DNA of 64,000 nt, taken from positions 1,674,001-1,738,000 of the forward strand of contig NZ_CP017014.1 in NCBI RefSeq assembly GCF_001767395.1. The letters are read 5' to 3'. A model generated the notes under the pieces. That model searched no databases and was not told the origin of the DNA. It worked only from the letters and a program-made list of their open reading frames with translations. Origin of the DNA: Rhodococcus sp. WMMA185. Its GTDB lineage: Bacteria; Actinomycetota; Actinomycetes; Mycobacteriales; Mycobacteriaceae. Of this stretch, positions 42,506 to 50,799 are shown one piece after another (positions within the stretch are counted from its first letter, which is position 1; each line of letters starts with the position of its first letter). A program made the translations under genes and the position numbers.

Positions 42506-43510
42506 ATGGGGCGTCAGCCAGTTGACATCGACGCCCTGGCCCGGGCCGTGCGCGGCAATCAGCGCGCCGGGCTGGCGAAGGCAATCACACTGATCGAGTC
42601 CACCAGGACTGATCACCGGGCGGCGGCGCAGAAGTTGCTTCTCGAGCTGCTGCCGGAATCAGGGAATGCGCACCGGGTCGGCATCACCGGTGTTCCCGGT
42701 GTGGGCAAGTCGACGTTCATCGATGCTCTGGGGATGTACCTGATCGGCAGGGGGCACCGGGTGGCGGTGCTCGCAGTCGATCCGTCGTCGACCCGCACCG
42801 GCGGGTCGATTCTCGGCGACAAGACGCGGATGGCGCGTCTCGCCGTCGAGAAGGACGCCTACATTCGCCCGTCGCCTACATCGGGAACGCTCGGTGGTGT
42901 CGCGAGTGCGACCCGGGAGACGATCGTGCTGCTCGAAGCCGCCGGGTTCGACGTCATTCTGGTCGAGACGGTGGGCGTCGGGCAGTCGGAGGTGACGGTG
43001 GCCAACATGGTGGACTGCTTCTGTTTCCTCACACTTGCCCGCACGGGCGACCAATTGCAGGGCATCAAGAAGGGCGTGCTCGAACTCGCAGATCTCGTTG
43101 CCGTCAACAAAGCGGACGGCACGCACGAGAAGGAAGCGAGGGGCGCCGCCCGCGAACTGACGGGGGCTCTGCGGATGATCCATCCGCACGATGCACTGTG
43201 GAAGCCACCCGTCCTGACGACGAGCGGTTTGGAGGGAATCGGTCTCGAGGAATTCTGGAACACCGTGTGCAAGCACCGTGAGGTGCTCAGCGCCGCAGGG
43301 CAGTTCGAGGAAAACCGTCGACGCCAGCAAGTCGACTGGTCGTGGACCATGGTCCACGACCAACTGCTGCGGCGGCTCGAGACCAATCCCAGGGTCAAAG
43401 CGATTCGCGCGGAGATCGAACAGCAGGTGCGGTCCGGATCACTCACGGCCGCACTGGCCGCCGCAGCAATCCTCGAGGCTTTCGACGACACCGAAGGCTC
43501 GGCCGACTGA
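42506..43510 (+). CDS. meaB: Methylmalonyl-CoA mutase-associated GTPase MeaB
   Basis: This G3E-family GTPase gates cofactor loading and protects the mutase from inactivation. The 334-residue protein shows Walker A GVPGVGKST (62-70), AVDPSSTRTGGSILGDKTRM, the switch region ETVGVGQSE, and NKAD for guanine recognition. Start ATG 42506 lies one base after the mutB stop; the longer frame to 42338 is inside mutB. Its stop is only four bases from the convergent nucleoside hydrolase stop, across a 12-base palindrome CCCGCTAGCGGG (43511-43522). Confidence 0.95.
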   Translation: MGRQPVDIDALARAVRGNQRAGLAKAITLIESTRTDHRAAAQKLLLELLPESGNAHRVGITGVPGVGKSTFIDALGMYLIGRGHRVAVLAVDPSSTRTGGSILGDKTRMARLAVEKDAYIRPSPTSGTLGGVASATRETIVLLEAAGFDVILVETVGVGQSEVTVANMVDCFCFLTLARTGDQLQGIKKGVLELADLVAVNKADGTHEKEARGAARELTGALRMIHPHDALWKPPVLTTSGLEGIGLEEFWNTVCKHREVLSAAGQFEENRRRQQVDWSWTMVHDQLLRRLETNPRVKAIRAEIEQQVRSGSLTAALAAAAILEAFDDTEGSAD

Positions 43511-43514
43511 CCCG

Positions 43515-44552
43515 CTAGCGGGACCCGACGGATTTCGCGAAGCGTCCGACCCGGTCGATGAGATCGTCGAAGAAGGTGTCCGGGTCGGTGCTCACCGCGA
43601 TATCGGCGTTCGGTTCCCGGTTCCAGTGCCCGACCCAGTCCGCGACCGTCGTTCCCCGTGTGAGCCGGCCGTCCAGTTCGACGTCGACGGTGGCCGGGCG
43701 AGTCCGGACCAGACCTGGGTTCAATGCGACCGCCGCCGCGAACGGGTCATGCATGTGCGCGATGAAACCTTGGTCGTGGGTGCGGTGGAAGTCCATGTAG
43801 AACCGGATCGCGTCGGACAGGTGCCGGATCACCGGATTCGACGCGCGCGAGCGGACATCCGGGCCGTCGTCGGGGGAGATGATTTCCGCGGGAGTACTAC
43901 CGGCCTCTTCCGCAAGTCTCCGGACGTGGTGCGGTGTCATCTCGATCGTCTCGGTGACGCCGAGTCCACACAGGATCGGGCGCCGGCCCTCCGGCGCCCC
44001 CGAGAAGGCATCGAAGACCTCCTTGGCGGCCTCCGGATCCACCGACACGTTCCATTCCGCGGTGGGGGTGGTGTTGCCGGGGTAGTTGAACGCGCCACCC
44101 ATCACGACCAGCCGGTGCAGCAGGTGCGGCAGTTCCGGTTCTGCACGGATGGCGTGGGCCAGGTTGGTCAGTGGTCCCGTCGCCAAACCGGTGAGTTCCC
44201 CGGGGTGTTCGCGGACGGACTCGACCCACAGTGCGGCCGCGTCGCGCGTCGACAGTGCGCGGCCGGAGTCGGGAAGGACGGCATACCCCACGCCCTGCGG
44301 GCCGTGGGTGTCCTCGGTGGTTCGTAGCGGTGTGACGAGGGGGACCGGGGCGCCGAGTGCTACCTCGATGTCGCGGGCCCGGCACACCTCGAGCCAGTTC
44401 AAGTTGTTCGCGGCCACCTGTGCGGCGGGCACGTTCCCCGCGGTACTGGCAATCCCGACGATCTCGACTTCGGGGCTGGCCAACAGGTACAGCAGCGCGA
44501 GGGAGTCGTCGATGCCAGTATCGACGTCGACGATCAGTCGCCGAGTGCTCAT
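43515..44552 (-). CDS. Inosine-uridine-type nucleoside hydrolase
   Basis: The 345-residue protein cleaves the N-glycosidic bond of ribonucleosides for salvage. The calcium-binding aspartate cluster is at the N-terminus, DVDTGIDDSLAL (D9, D11, D15, D16), with supporting motifs GLATGPLTNLA, VVMGGAFNYPGN, AEWNVSVDPEA and, near the C-terminus, HMHDPFAAAVAL with the conserved HD. I chose the ATG at 44552 because it places the metal motif where the family has it; an in-frame ATG at 44579 and further upstream starts are possible. Substrate base preference cannot be told. Confidence 0.92.
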   Translation of the reverse strand: MSTRRLIVDVDTGIDDSLALLYLLASPEVEIVGIASTAGNVPAAQVAANNLNWLEVCRARDIEVALGAPVPLVTPLRTTEDTHGPQGVGYAVLPDSGRALSTRDAAALWVESVREHPGELTGLATGPLTNLAHAIRAEPELPHLLHRLVVMGGAFNYPGNTTPTAEWNVSVDPEAAKEVFDAFSGAPEGRRPILCGLGVTETIEMTPHHVRRLAEEAGSTPAEIISPDDGPDVRSRASNPVIRHLSDAIRFYMDFHRTHDQGFIAHMHDPFAAAVALNPGLVRTRPATVDVELDGRLTRGTTVADWVGHWNREPNADIAVSTDPDTFFDDLIDRVGRFAKSVGSR

Positions 44553-44673
44553 GCGGAAGCTGCCAGGGTGTTGTCGCATATCGTCACAGGGCCATTGTCC
44601 ACGGCGGAACAAATTGCTGAACGGGACGCTCGTCACCCCGCCTTCCGTAGGCTGGTGACCTTAGCGGTTCCCT

Positions 44674-44690
44674 ACGGCTGAAGCCGGGGG
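44674..44690 (-). repeat. Right-end hairpin of the TnpB element
   Basis: ACGGCTGAAGCCGGGGG contains the stem CGGCT-GA-AGCCG. It begins about ten bases past the tnpB stop in the minus direction. It agrees with the left-end copy in 15 of 17 positions. It may form the 3' end of a guide RNA. Confidence 0.65.
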
Positions 44691-44699
44691 ATTTCAAGC

Positions 44700-45854
44700 T
44701 CAGACCGCACACGCACCCGACCCGGAGGAGGGATGCACGTGTCTTACATCGTCGACACTTGTGTGGCCCCGTTCTGCCACAGCCAGAATCACTCTGGCGG
44801 CGTTGCTGTCCCGGTCGTCGGTGTGTCCGCAGCATCGGCACAGGAAAGTGCGTTCGTCGAGTTCGAGTTGCTGCTTGGCTCTCGCGAAACACCTCGAACA
44901 CGTCATCGTCGTGTACGCGGGCCCCACCAACACCACCTTCCGGCCAGCCCGCACGGCGCGGTCGACAAGTTCTCGTTTCGCCGCACCGATCGCGGCGTCG
45001 GCGGCTTTACGGGCCATCGTCGACTTCGCCAGGAACTTCGGTGTGAAATCCTCCACCGCGATCAGCGCATGGTTGTCGGCGACCTGTTTGGCCCATACCC
45101 GCGAGTCGTGTCGGGTTTGCCGGGCCGCCCTCTTGTGCAGACGCGCGGCCTCACGTTTGGCCCGCAAGTATCCGTTCGACTGGGGACCACGTCTACCACT
45201 GTGCCGCCGCGCCATTTTCCGTTGGGCTTTCGCCAGCTCGGCGGCACACCGCTTCCGGTGCCCGAGATACGGCAGGTCATAAGCGCCGTTGGTGGTAGTG
45301 GCCGTGGTGGTGACACCCCAATCCACACCGACCACGGCCTCGGCCACAGGGACCGGTTCAGGGGTGCGGGACACCACGAACGAGGCGTACCAATGCCCCA
45401 GCGAATCCTGGTACACGCGCACCGAGGTCGGCCCGGACGGCAACCCCCGCGACCAGACGACCGGGATCGTCACACCCTTCGGCAGCACGAGCCTGCGATC
45501 TCGGATCGAGAACCCGCGAGTGGTGTACTCGAGCGACGGAAACACCTTCTTCCGCGACTTCACCTTCGGTCGCCCACGGCCTTTCACCGTGAACGAGTGG
45601 CTGAGGGCCTGCCCGTAGGTGCGGAGCATCTGTTGCTGGGCGTTCTGGGAACCAGACCTGAGCCATGCGCTCTTGCTGCGGGCTTCGGTGAGGAGCTTCG
45701 ACAGCTTCCCGAATGTCGGCTTGTTCCCCGACCTGTGTTGGTGGACAGCCTCGTTCCACAGGAATCGGCAACGATGCCACTCGTCGAGCAATGCGCGTTC
45801 AGCCTGCACACCAGGGCGCAGCCGGTAGGTGTAGCGCACCACTTCTTCAACCAC
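44700..45854 (-). CDS. tnpB: RNA-guided endonuclease/transposase-accessory protein TnpB
   Basis: TnpB proteins are RuvC-type nucleases guided by an RNA from the element's right end, ancestors of Cas12. The 384-residue protein has the wedge/REC-like N-terminal half, then RuvC-I VGVDWGV (D178), RuvC-II IAVEDFTP (E269), a zinc ribbon with C319/C322 and C339/C342, and RuvC-III DRDSNAA (D349). All three catalytic acids and the zinc cysteines are intact, so the nuclease is probably active. Start GTG at 45854, without a clear ribosome site; other GTG codons follow closely. Length is typical of compact TnpB. Confidence 0.92.
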   Translation of the reverse strand: MVEEVVRYTYRLRPGVQAERALLDEWHRCRFLWNEAVHQHRSGNKPTFGKLSKLLTEARSKSAWLRSGSQNAQQQMLRTYGQALSHSFTVKGRGRPKVKSRKKVFPSLEYTTRGFSIRDRRLVLPKGVTIPVVWSRGLPSGPTSVRVYQDSLGHWYASFVVSRTPEPVPVAEAVVGVDWGVTTTATTTNGAYDLPYLGHRKRCAAELAKAQRKMARRHSGRRGPQSNGYLRAKREAARLHKRAARQTRHDSRVWAKQVADNHALIAVEDFTPKFLAKSTMARKAADAAIGAAKRELVDRAVRAGRKVVLVGPAYTTMTCSRCFARAKQQLELDERTFLCRCCGHTDDRDSNAARVILAVAERGHTSVDDVRHVHPSSGSGACAV

Positions 45855-45934
45855 AACCGGAACCTAATCGACACCACCGACACAAGAGGAGAATGCCCAT
45901 GTCGGACGCAGTACCTGACCACCCTTTCCTCTCC

Positions 45935-45951
45935 ACGGCTAAAGCCGAGGG
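45935..45951 (-). repeat. Left-end hairpin of the TnpB element
   Basis: ACGGCTAAAGCCGAGGG forms the stem CGGCT-AA-AGCCG and matches the right-end copy in orientation and sequence. It lies about 81 bases upstream of the tnpB start and 19 bases before the neighbouring SDR start. Confidence 0.6.
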
Positions 45952-45969
45952 TTTCCAGGGCGGTGTTCG

Positions 45970-46851
45970 ATGACCGGATGGGTGGCGGGGGACATCATCG
46001 ATCAGCAGGGCCGGACTCTTGTCGTGACCGGCGCGAACAGTGGCCTCGGGGCGGAAGCGACCAAGGCCTTGGCGAGAGCGGGCGCCAACGTGATCCTGGC
46101 GTGCCGAGATGTCGAGAAGGGTCGCGCGGTCGCGGAGCCGCTTGGAGAGCGCGCCAAGGTACGACGACTCGACCTCGCGGATCTGGCGTCGGTTCGTGAG
46201 TTCGCCGAGTCGATCGACTCGGTCGACGTGCTGGTGAACAACGCGGGAGTCATGGGGGTTCCGCTGCGCCGCACCGTCGACGGGTTCGAGATGCAGATCG
46301 GCACAAATCAATTCGGCCACTTCGCATTGACGGCCCTGCTGCTCGGCAAGGTCCGCGAGAGGGTCGTGACCATGGCGAGCATCATGCACAGGATCGGCAC
46401 GATCGAACTCGACGATCTCAACTGGGAGCATCGCAAGTACCGGCGGTGGCCCGCGTACGGGCAATCGAAACTGGCCAATCTGTTGTTCACGTACGAGTTG
46501 CAGCGTCGGCTCGCGGCCTCGGGTTCGAAGGTGAAGGCACTCGCGTCGCACCCGGGATACGCGGCGACCAACCTGCAGTCCCACACGGAAACGGTCCAGG
46601 GCAGGCTCCTGTCCCTTGCCAACCCGGTGATCGCACAGTCGGCAGAAATGGGCGCGCTGCCGATGCTGTACGCGGCGACGGTCCCGGATGCCGGCGGCGG
46701 CAGCTACGTCGGCCCGTCGTCGATGTTCGAGACCCGGGGCTACCCGAAAGTGGTCGAATCGAACGGGAAGGCGCACGATGAAACCGTTGCTCGACAACTG
46801 TGGTCGTTGTCAGAGCAGCTCACTGGCGTCAATTTCGATTTCGGAGGATGA
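45970..46851 (+). CDS. SDR-family oxidoreductase (retinol-dehydrogenase-like)
   Basis: This 293-residue SDR of the larger, RDH-like subgroup has VTGANSGLGAEAT, CRDVEKGRAVAE after the second strand, NNAGVMG, the serine in TMASIMHR and the YGQSKLAN catalytic YxxxK, then HPGYAATNL. Many actinobacterial paralogues exist and substrates are unknown. ATG at 45970 lies 19 bases beyond the TnpB left-end hairpin, so the element may have replaced or modified its promoter. No ribosome site of note is seen in front. The VOC-family gene follows within 6 bases and is probably co-transcribed. Confidence 0.88.
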   Translation: MTGWVAGDIIDQQGRTLVVTGANSGLGAEATKALARAGANVILACRDVEKGRAVAEPLGERAKVRRLDLADLASVREFAESIDSVDVLVNNAGVMGVPLRRTVDGFEMQIGTNQFGHFALTALLLGKVRERVVTMASIMHRIGTIELDDLNWEHRKYRRWPAYGQSKLANLLFTYELQRRLAASGSKVKALASHPGYAATNLQSHTETVQGRLLSLANPVIAQSAEMGALPMLYAATVPDAGGGSYVGPSSMFETRGYPKVVESNGKAHDETVARQLWSLSEQLTGVNFDFGG

Positions 46852-46856
46852 CCGCG

Positions 46857-47396
46857 ATGGCGATCGAGCGACTCAATCACGCGGTCCTGTACGTGTCCGA
46901 CTTGCAGCGCAGCCTGGCGTTCTACCGCGATGTGCTCGGGTTCAGGGAGTTACCGGGCGGGTTTCCCGGTGGGGCGTTCCTGCAGGCGCCGGACTCGGCG
47001 AACGACCACGATCTGGGTTTGTTCCAGAGTCAGGATCCGACCAGTCAGGTGACGTCGGGAAACGTCGGGCTCTACCACCTGGCGTGGGAGATCGACACGC
47101 TCGCGGGCCTGGCCGAGATGCGCAACCGCTTGGTCACGGCGGATGCGCTGACCGGGTCGAGCAACCACTGCTCGACCAAGGCGGTGTACGGGCGCGACCC
47201 GGACGGAATCGAGTTCGAGGTGTGCTGGCTGGTGCCCGACGAACTCGTGATGGACGAACTAGTTCCTGCGCAACCGCCCACGCGTTCGCTGGACATCGAC
47301 GCGGAGATCGCCCGCTACGGTGCCGACACCCGAGGGGGACCGCGCAGCGACCGTCATCTGTGGGAGCGGGTGTTCGCCGCGCGCGATCGTGGTTGA
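46857..47396 (+). CDS. VOC (glyoxalase/dioxygenase-fold) family protein
   Basis: The 179-residue protein has one VOC module pair: LNHAVLYVSDLQRSLAFYRD at the N-terminus, DLGLFQSQDP, YHLAWEIDTLAGLAEMRNRL, and YGRDPDGIEFEVCWLVP, which holds a typical metal-ligand glutamate; histidines in LNHAV and LYHLAW are further ligands. That pattern fits a metal-dependent glyoxalase or ring-cleaving dioxygenase-like enzyme. The ATG at 46857 follows GGAGG by nine bases. It is coupled to the SDR gene. The substrate is unknown. Confidence 0.85.
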   Translation: MAIERLNHAVLYVSDLQRSLAFYRDVLGFRELPGGFPGGAFLQAPDSANDHDLGLFQSQDPTSQVTSGNVGLYHLAWEIDTLAGLAEMRNRLVTADALTGSSNHCSTKAVYGRDPDGIEFEVCWLVPDELVMDELVPAQPPTRSLDIDAEIARYGADTRGGPRSDRHLWERVFAARDRG

Positions 47397-47423
47397 CCTG
47401 CGCGATGTCACCGAGTCGCGGGT

Positions 47424-48758
47424 TCACTCCCAGACGGGTCGGTCTTCGCCCCACGGCCGAGCCGGAAACGGGTAGTCGGCGTACTCGAAGAGCGCGGGGC
47501 GGGCGCTGAACAAGTTGCCGTGCTCGACGAGGCAGGAGGCGTCGGGTGCGGCCGCCGCAGCGGGTGTGGCGACGCGGTCCCCGGCACCGAGCAGGCAGGC
47601 GGCGGTGCGGGCAAGGGACACCTCGACGGTGCGCATTCGGCCGTCGCGCCGCACGGCGGTGAGCGCGTCGATGATGCCGGCGGCGAGAAGATAGCCGGTC
47701 GCGTGATCGAGGGCCTGGGCGGGTAGCGCGCCCGGTGTGCCGTGAGCACCCTCGACCAGGGAAATCCCAGAGGCTGCCTGTACGATGCTGTCGAAACCAC
47801 GCCGCTGGGCCCACGGGCCGGCAAAACCCCAGGCGCACAACCGTGCCCGCACCGGGGGCGCAGGCAGGGCGGCGAATACGTCGTCAAGGGCTCCCGGACG
47901 GTACCCGGACACGACGACGTCGGTATCGGCCAACAGGGCGGCGAGGATGGCGCGGCCGTCGCCGGAGTGGATATCGAGCAGGGCGGTTCGCTTCCCCTGA
48001 CCGGTGTCGCGATGCTGGATGTCGATTTCCGGGATCGCAGGTGGGTCGATCCGCAGGACGTCGGCACCGAGCAGGGCGAGGGTCCGGGTCGCGACGGGTC
48101 CGGCGATGACCCGCGTCAGGTCGAGTACCCGGACACCCGCGAGTGGACGGTCCGAGTCCACCCGAGCCGACCGCGGTTGAGCGGTGTCCCCGTGTGAGGT
48201 GGTGTGCACGAGGTGCCCGGAGGCGGCGGCCCGGCCCGCGGGGTCGGCTGCCCATTCGGACTCCGACCGAACCCAGGCGGCGACGGCCTGCGCGCCGGCG
48301 GCGAGGTCTTCGACGTCCTGCGCGGTCATCGTCGCGACCCGCGCCGCGAGGGCGGATCGGTCTGCGTCATCGGGCAGGTCGAGCGATGCGAGCAGTCGAC
48401 TGCGGTGATGCGGATAGTTGGCGTGGGTGCGCACCCAGCCGTCGGCGGTCGCGAGGAATCCAGACAGTTCCGCGAACCCGGGCACCGGAGAACCCGCCAC
48501 GCGTAGCAGGCGGTCGCTCGTGAACGATGCGGCGATGCGATCTGGGTGCAGATGCCACCTGCGGGGCTCCCGACCGTCGGCCACGAGACGGCGGTCGACC
48601 GCTGCCGTGAGTGCCGCGACGGATCCTGCGGCGAGAGCGAACACTGGCAGACGTGCCGCGAGGTAGTCGCCGCGATCCCCACAGCAGATCCGGGCGGGGT
48701 CGGTGGTTACACCGGCTCCACGGTCGTAGTCGCGCAGCACCCGACCGAACGCACTCAT
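47424..48758 (-). CDS. CaiB/BaiF family (class III) CoA-transferase
   Basis: This enzyme type moves CoA between carboxylic acids through an aspartyl intermediate. In the 444-residue product the core begins near RPLAGVRVLDLTRVIAGPVA (about 190-209), followed by RTLALLGADVLRIDPP, ALLADTDVVVSGYRPGALDD and GFAGPWAQRRGFDSIVQAASG, all standard for the family. The N-terminal 180 residues form an extra, less typical domain. I chose the ATG at 48758 with GAGG upstream; the frame to 49082 overlaps the next gene without support. Substrate is unknown. Confidence 0.88.
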   Translation of the reverse strand: MSAFGRVLRDYDRGAGVTTDPARICCGDRGDYLAARLPVFALAAGSVAALTAAVDRRLVADGREPRRWHLHPDRIAASFTSDRLLRVAGSPVPGFAELSGFLATADGWVRTHANYPHHRSRLLASLDLPDDADRSALAARVATMTAQDVEDLAAGAQAVAAWVRSESEWAADPAGRAAASGHLVHTTSHGDTAQPRSARVDSDRPLAGVRVLDLTRVIAGPVATRTLALLGADVLRIDPPAIPEIDIQHRDTGQGKRTALLDIHSGDGRAILAALLADTDVVVSGYRPGALDDVFAALPAPPVRARLCAWGFAGPWAQRRGFDSIVQAASGISLVEGAHGTPGALPAQALDHATGYLLAAGIIDALTAVRRDGRMRTVEVSLARTAACLLGAGDRVATPAAAAAPDASCLVEHGNLFSARPALFEYADYPFPARPWGEDRPVWE

Positions 48759-48796
48759 CGCAACCTCGCCTCGTCTCGACCCTCTGTGGCCCGAGA

Positions 48797-49705
48797 TTAC
48801 CGGTGGGACAACAGGCTCCTGCATCGTTCCAGCAGGGCGGCGCGCAGCGGTGCGGCCCGCTCGGCGAGCTGCAGTTGTCGGCGCACATAGTCGGCACGGC
48901 CGGACGGCGTCTCGATCGGCACCGGTTCGTAACCGTATTCGGACAGGTCGTACGGGCTGGCGGCCATGTCCAGTTCGCGAGCGGCGAGGGCGTGCTCGAG
49001 GCAGTCCACGACCAGGTCGGCGTCGATCAACGGCACCAGTTTGTACGCCCACTTGTACAGATCCATTCCCGCGTGGAGGCACCCCGGTTGTTCACTGCGG
49101 ACCTGCCCCGCCCGGTCGAGCTGGGTTGCGTTCCGGGGGACGGCAGCAGGGGTGAAGAACCGGAACGCGTCGTAGTGGGTGCAGCGCAGCGGCATCGACT
49201 CCACGACGGCGTCGGTGTCCTCATGGCTCAGCCGCAGCGGCACCTGCCGGTGCCGTACCGCATCGCCCCCGCCGCGATACACCATCGCCCACTCGTGCAG
49301 CCCGAAACAGTTCAGGTGTGGGCTGCGGGACTCGGTGGCGGCGAGAAGTCCGGCGACGAACTCGACAGTCTCTCGCCGTCGGTCGAGCACGTCCGGATCC
49401 ACCGCAACGCCGGTATCACCGTCGATGCTCACCGCCCGGTATCCGGTGTACTGCAGGTATTCCCCGGTCTCGGAGCCGGTGAGAACCACTCCGAAACCGG
49501 GGTGCCAGCGCCGCAGCTGGTTGGGCCGGAAACTGTAGTAGGTGAACAGGAAGTCGTGCACAGGGTGCGTGACCCCGGCGGCCTTGCGGTCCTGGTGTGG
49601 TTCGACGATGCGCGCCACCCGTTCGCGGTGACGCGCCCGCCGCGCCGTCCACTCCCGGCTGCAGAGAACCACGGGAGGGCGCCCACACCCGGTGCTCACC
49701 GTCAC
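48797..49705 (-). CDS. Conserved actinobacterial protein of unknown function
   Basis: The 302-residue soluble protein contains HPVHDFLFTYYSFRPNQLRR, WHPGFGVVLTG, LNCFGLHEWAMVYRG, CTHYDAFRFFTPAA and GMDLYKWAYKLVPLIDADLV. The many conserved aromatic, His and Asp residues suggest an enzyme, but I recognise no named catalytic motif. The GTG at 49705 overlaps the stop of the CBS transporter gene by four bases, so it ends a three-gene unit with two CorC-type proteins. The very long extension of the frame upstream lies inside the transporter gene and is not real. Confidence 0.75.
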   Translation of the reverse strand: MTVSTGCGRPPVVLCSREWTARRARHRERVARIVEPHQDRKAAGVTHPVHDFLFTYYSFRPNQLRRWHPGFGVVLTGSETGEYLQYTGYRAVSIDGDTGVAVDPDVLDRRRETVEFVAGLLAATESRSPHLNCFGLHEWAMVYRGGGDAVRHRQVPLRLSHEDTDAVVESMPLRCTHYDAFRFFTPAAVPRNATQLDRAGQVRSEQPGCLHAGMDLYKWAYKLVPLIDADLVVDCLEHALAARELDMAASPYDLSEYGYEPVPIETPSGRADYVRRQLQLAERAAPLRAALLERCRSLLSHR

Positions 49706-50799
49706 ATCGATCGCTGTCCCGGATCGGCGCCCTCGATTTGGTGGGTTCCGTCGCGCACGGTGCCGACGTATTCCTCGACCAGATCCTCGAGCGCGACGAT
49801 GCCGACGATCCGCCCGGTCGGGTCCGCCGCGGCCCCCAGGTGGGAACTGGAGCGACGCAAACTCGCAAGGGCCTCCGCGAGTGGTGCGCCGGTCGCCAGT
49901 TGCGGCAGGGGTCGAATGTCGGACCTCGGAATCACCGTGTCGGGTCCCGCGTGCTCGTCGGCTACGTCGTCGAGCACATCCTTGAGGTGGAGGTATCCCA
50001 CCAGCGAACCGTCCTCGGCGCGCACCGGGTATCGGGAGAAGCCGGTCTCGATGACGGCCTCCTCGATGCTGCCGAGCCGGGTTCCACCAGCCGAGAGCGG
50101 GATGGTCCGGACCTCCTCGAGGGGAATCATCACCTCGGCGACGGTGCGGTCGGTCGATTCCAGGGCTTGGGTCAGCCGCCGGTGCTCTTCCGCGTCGATG
50201 AGGCCCTCGGAACGGGATTCGCCGATCATCTCCGACAGTTCCACTGCCGAAACGGTGACCTCCAGTTCGTCCTTCGGTTCGACCCGCAGCAACCTCAGCG
50301 TGAGGTTCGCGCACACGTTGTAGAACGAGATGAGCGGGCGGGCCAGCTTGATGAACAGCAAGTGCATCGGCACCAGCAGCATGGCCGATCGTTCCGGTCC
50401 CGCCAGCGCGATGTTCTTGGGCACCATCTCGCCGAGCAGGATGTGCAGCACCACGATCAGCGACATTGCGATCGTGAACGACACCGCGTGCAGCACGCCG
50501 TCCGGTAGCTCGAGCGCGCCGAGGGGGACCTCCAGGAGATCCGCGATGGCCGGCTCGGCTACCTTGCCGAGAAGGATCGAGCAGATTGTGATGCCCAACT
50601 GCGCGGCGGCCAGCATCAACGACAAGTTCTCGCCGGCCTTGATGACCGTGCGGGCTCGTTTCTTGCCCTGCGCCTCGAGGGCTTCGAGCCGGTCACGTCG
50701 CGCCGAGATCAGCGCAAATTCCGCGCAGACGAAGAAAGCGTTGCCGGCCAGCAGCACGAAGGTGAGCAGCATCCCGAGTACATCGTTAGCCATCTTCAC
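49702..50799 (-). CDS. DUF21/CBS-domain membrane protein (CorC/HlyC family), second gene
   Basis: This 365-residue integral membrane protein has an N-terminal DUF21 (CNNM) domain with about four helices (VLGMLLTFVLLAGNAFFVCA, LMLAAAQLGITICSILLG, LIVVLHILLGEMVPKNIALA) and a C-terminal CBS pair (VAEVMIPLEEVRTIPL onward). It lacks the extra CorC_HlyC domain at the end. Members are implicated in Mg2+/Co2+ or Na+ transport. It overlaps the upstream paralogue by 14 bases and the downstream gene by four. Corresponds to Rv1841c. Confidence 0.9.
   Translation of the reverse strand: MKMANDVLGMLLTFVLLAGNAFFVCAEFALISARRDRLEALEAQGKKRARTVIKAGENLSLMLAAAQLGITICSILLGKVAEPAIADLLEVPLGALELPDGVLHAVSFTIAMSLIVVLHILLGEMVPKNIALAGPERSAMLLVPMHLLFIKLARPLISFYNVCANLTLRLLRVEPKDELEVTVSAVELSEMIGESRSEGLIDAEEHRRLTQALESTDRTVAEVMIPLEEVRTIPLSAGGTRLGSIEEAVIETGFSRYPVRAEDGSLVGYLHLKDVLDDVADEHAGPDTVIPRSDIRPLPQLATGAPLAEALASLRRSSSHLGAAADPTGRIVGIVALEDLVEEYVGTVRDGTHQIEGADPGQRSM

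Larger units (their letters stand above)
44640..45965 (-). mobile_element. Stand-alone TnpB element of the IS200/IS605-IS1341 type
   Basis: The element holds a single tnpB and no tnpA. Both ends carry a similar short hairpin in the same orientation (44674-44690 and 45935-45951), the kind of subterminal structure seen in this superfamily. Boundaries are approximate. The right end, just after the tnpB stop, is where a guide (omega) RNA would be encoded in TnpB elements. It lies between a nucleoside hydrolase and an SDR gene and breaks no recognisable gene. With no tnpA it would need one from elsewhere to move. Confidence 0.75.

Noticed and set aside
45899-45973. Short plus-strand frame beginning MSDAVPDHPFL after AGGAGA
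   Set aside because: It has a good ribosome site but ends after about 25 codons inside the TnpB left-end hairpin region and overlaps the SDR start in another frame; probably chance or a remnant.
48611-50323. 570-residue plus-strand frame
   Set aside because: Antisense to the CoA-transferase, unknown protein and CBS genes; Arg/Pro/His-rich noise.
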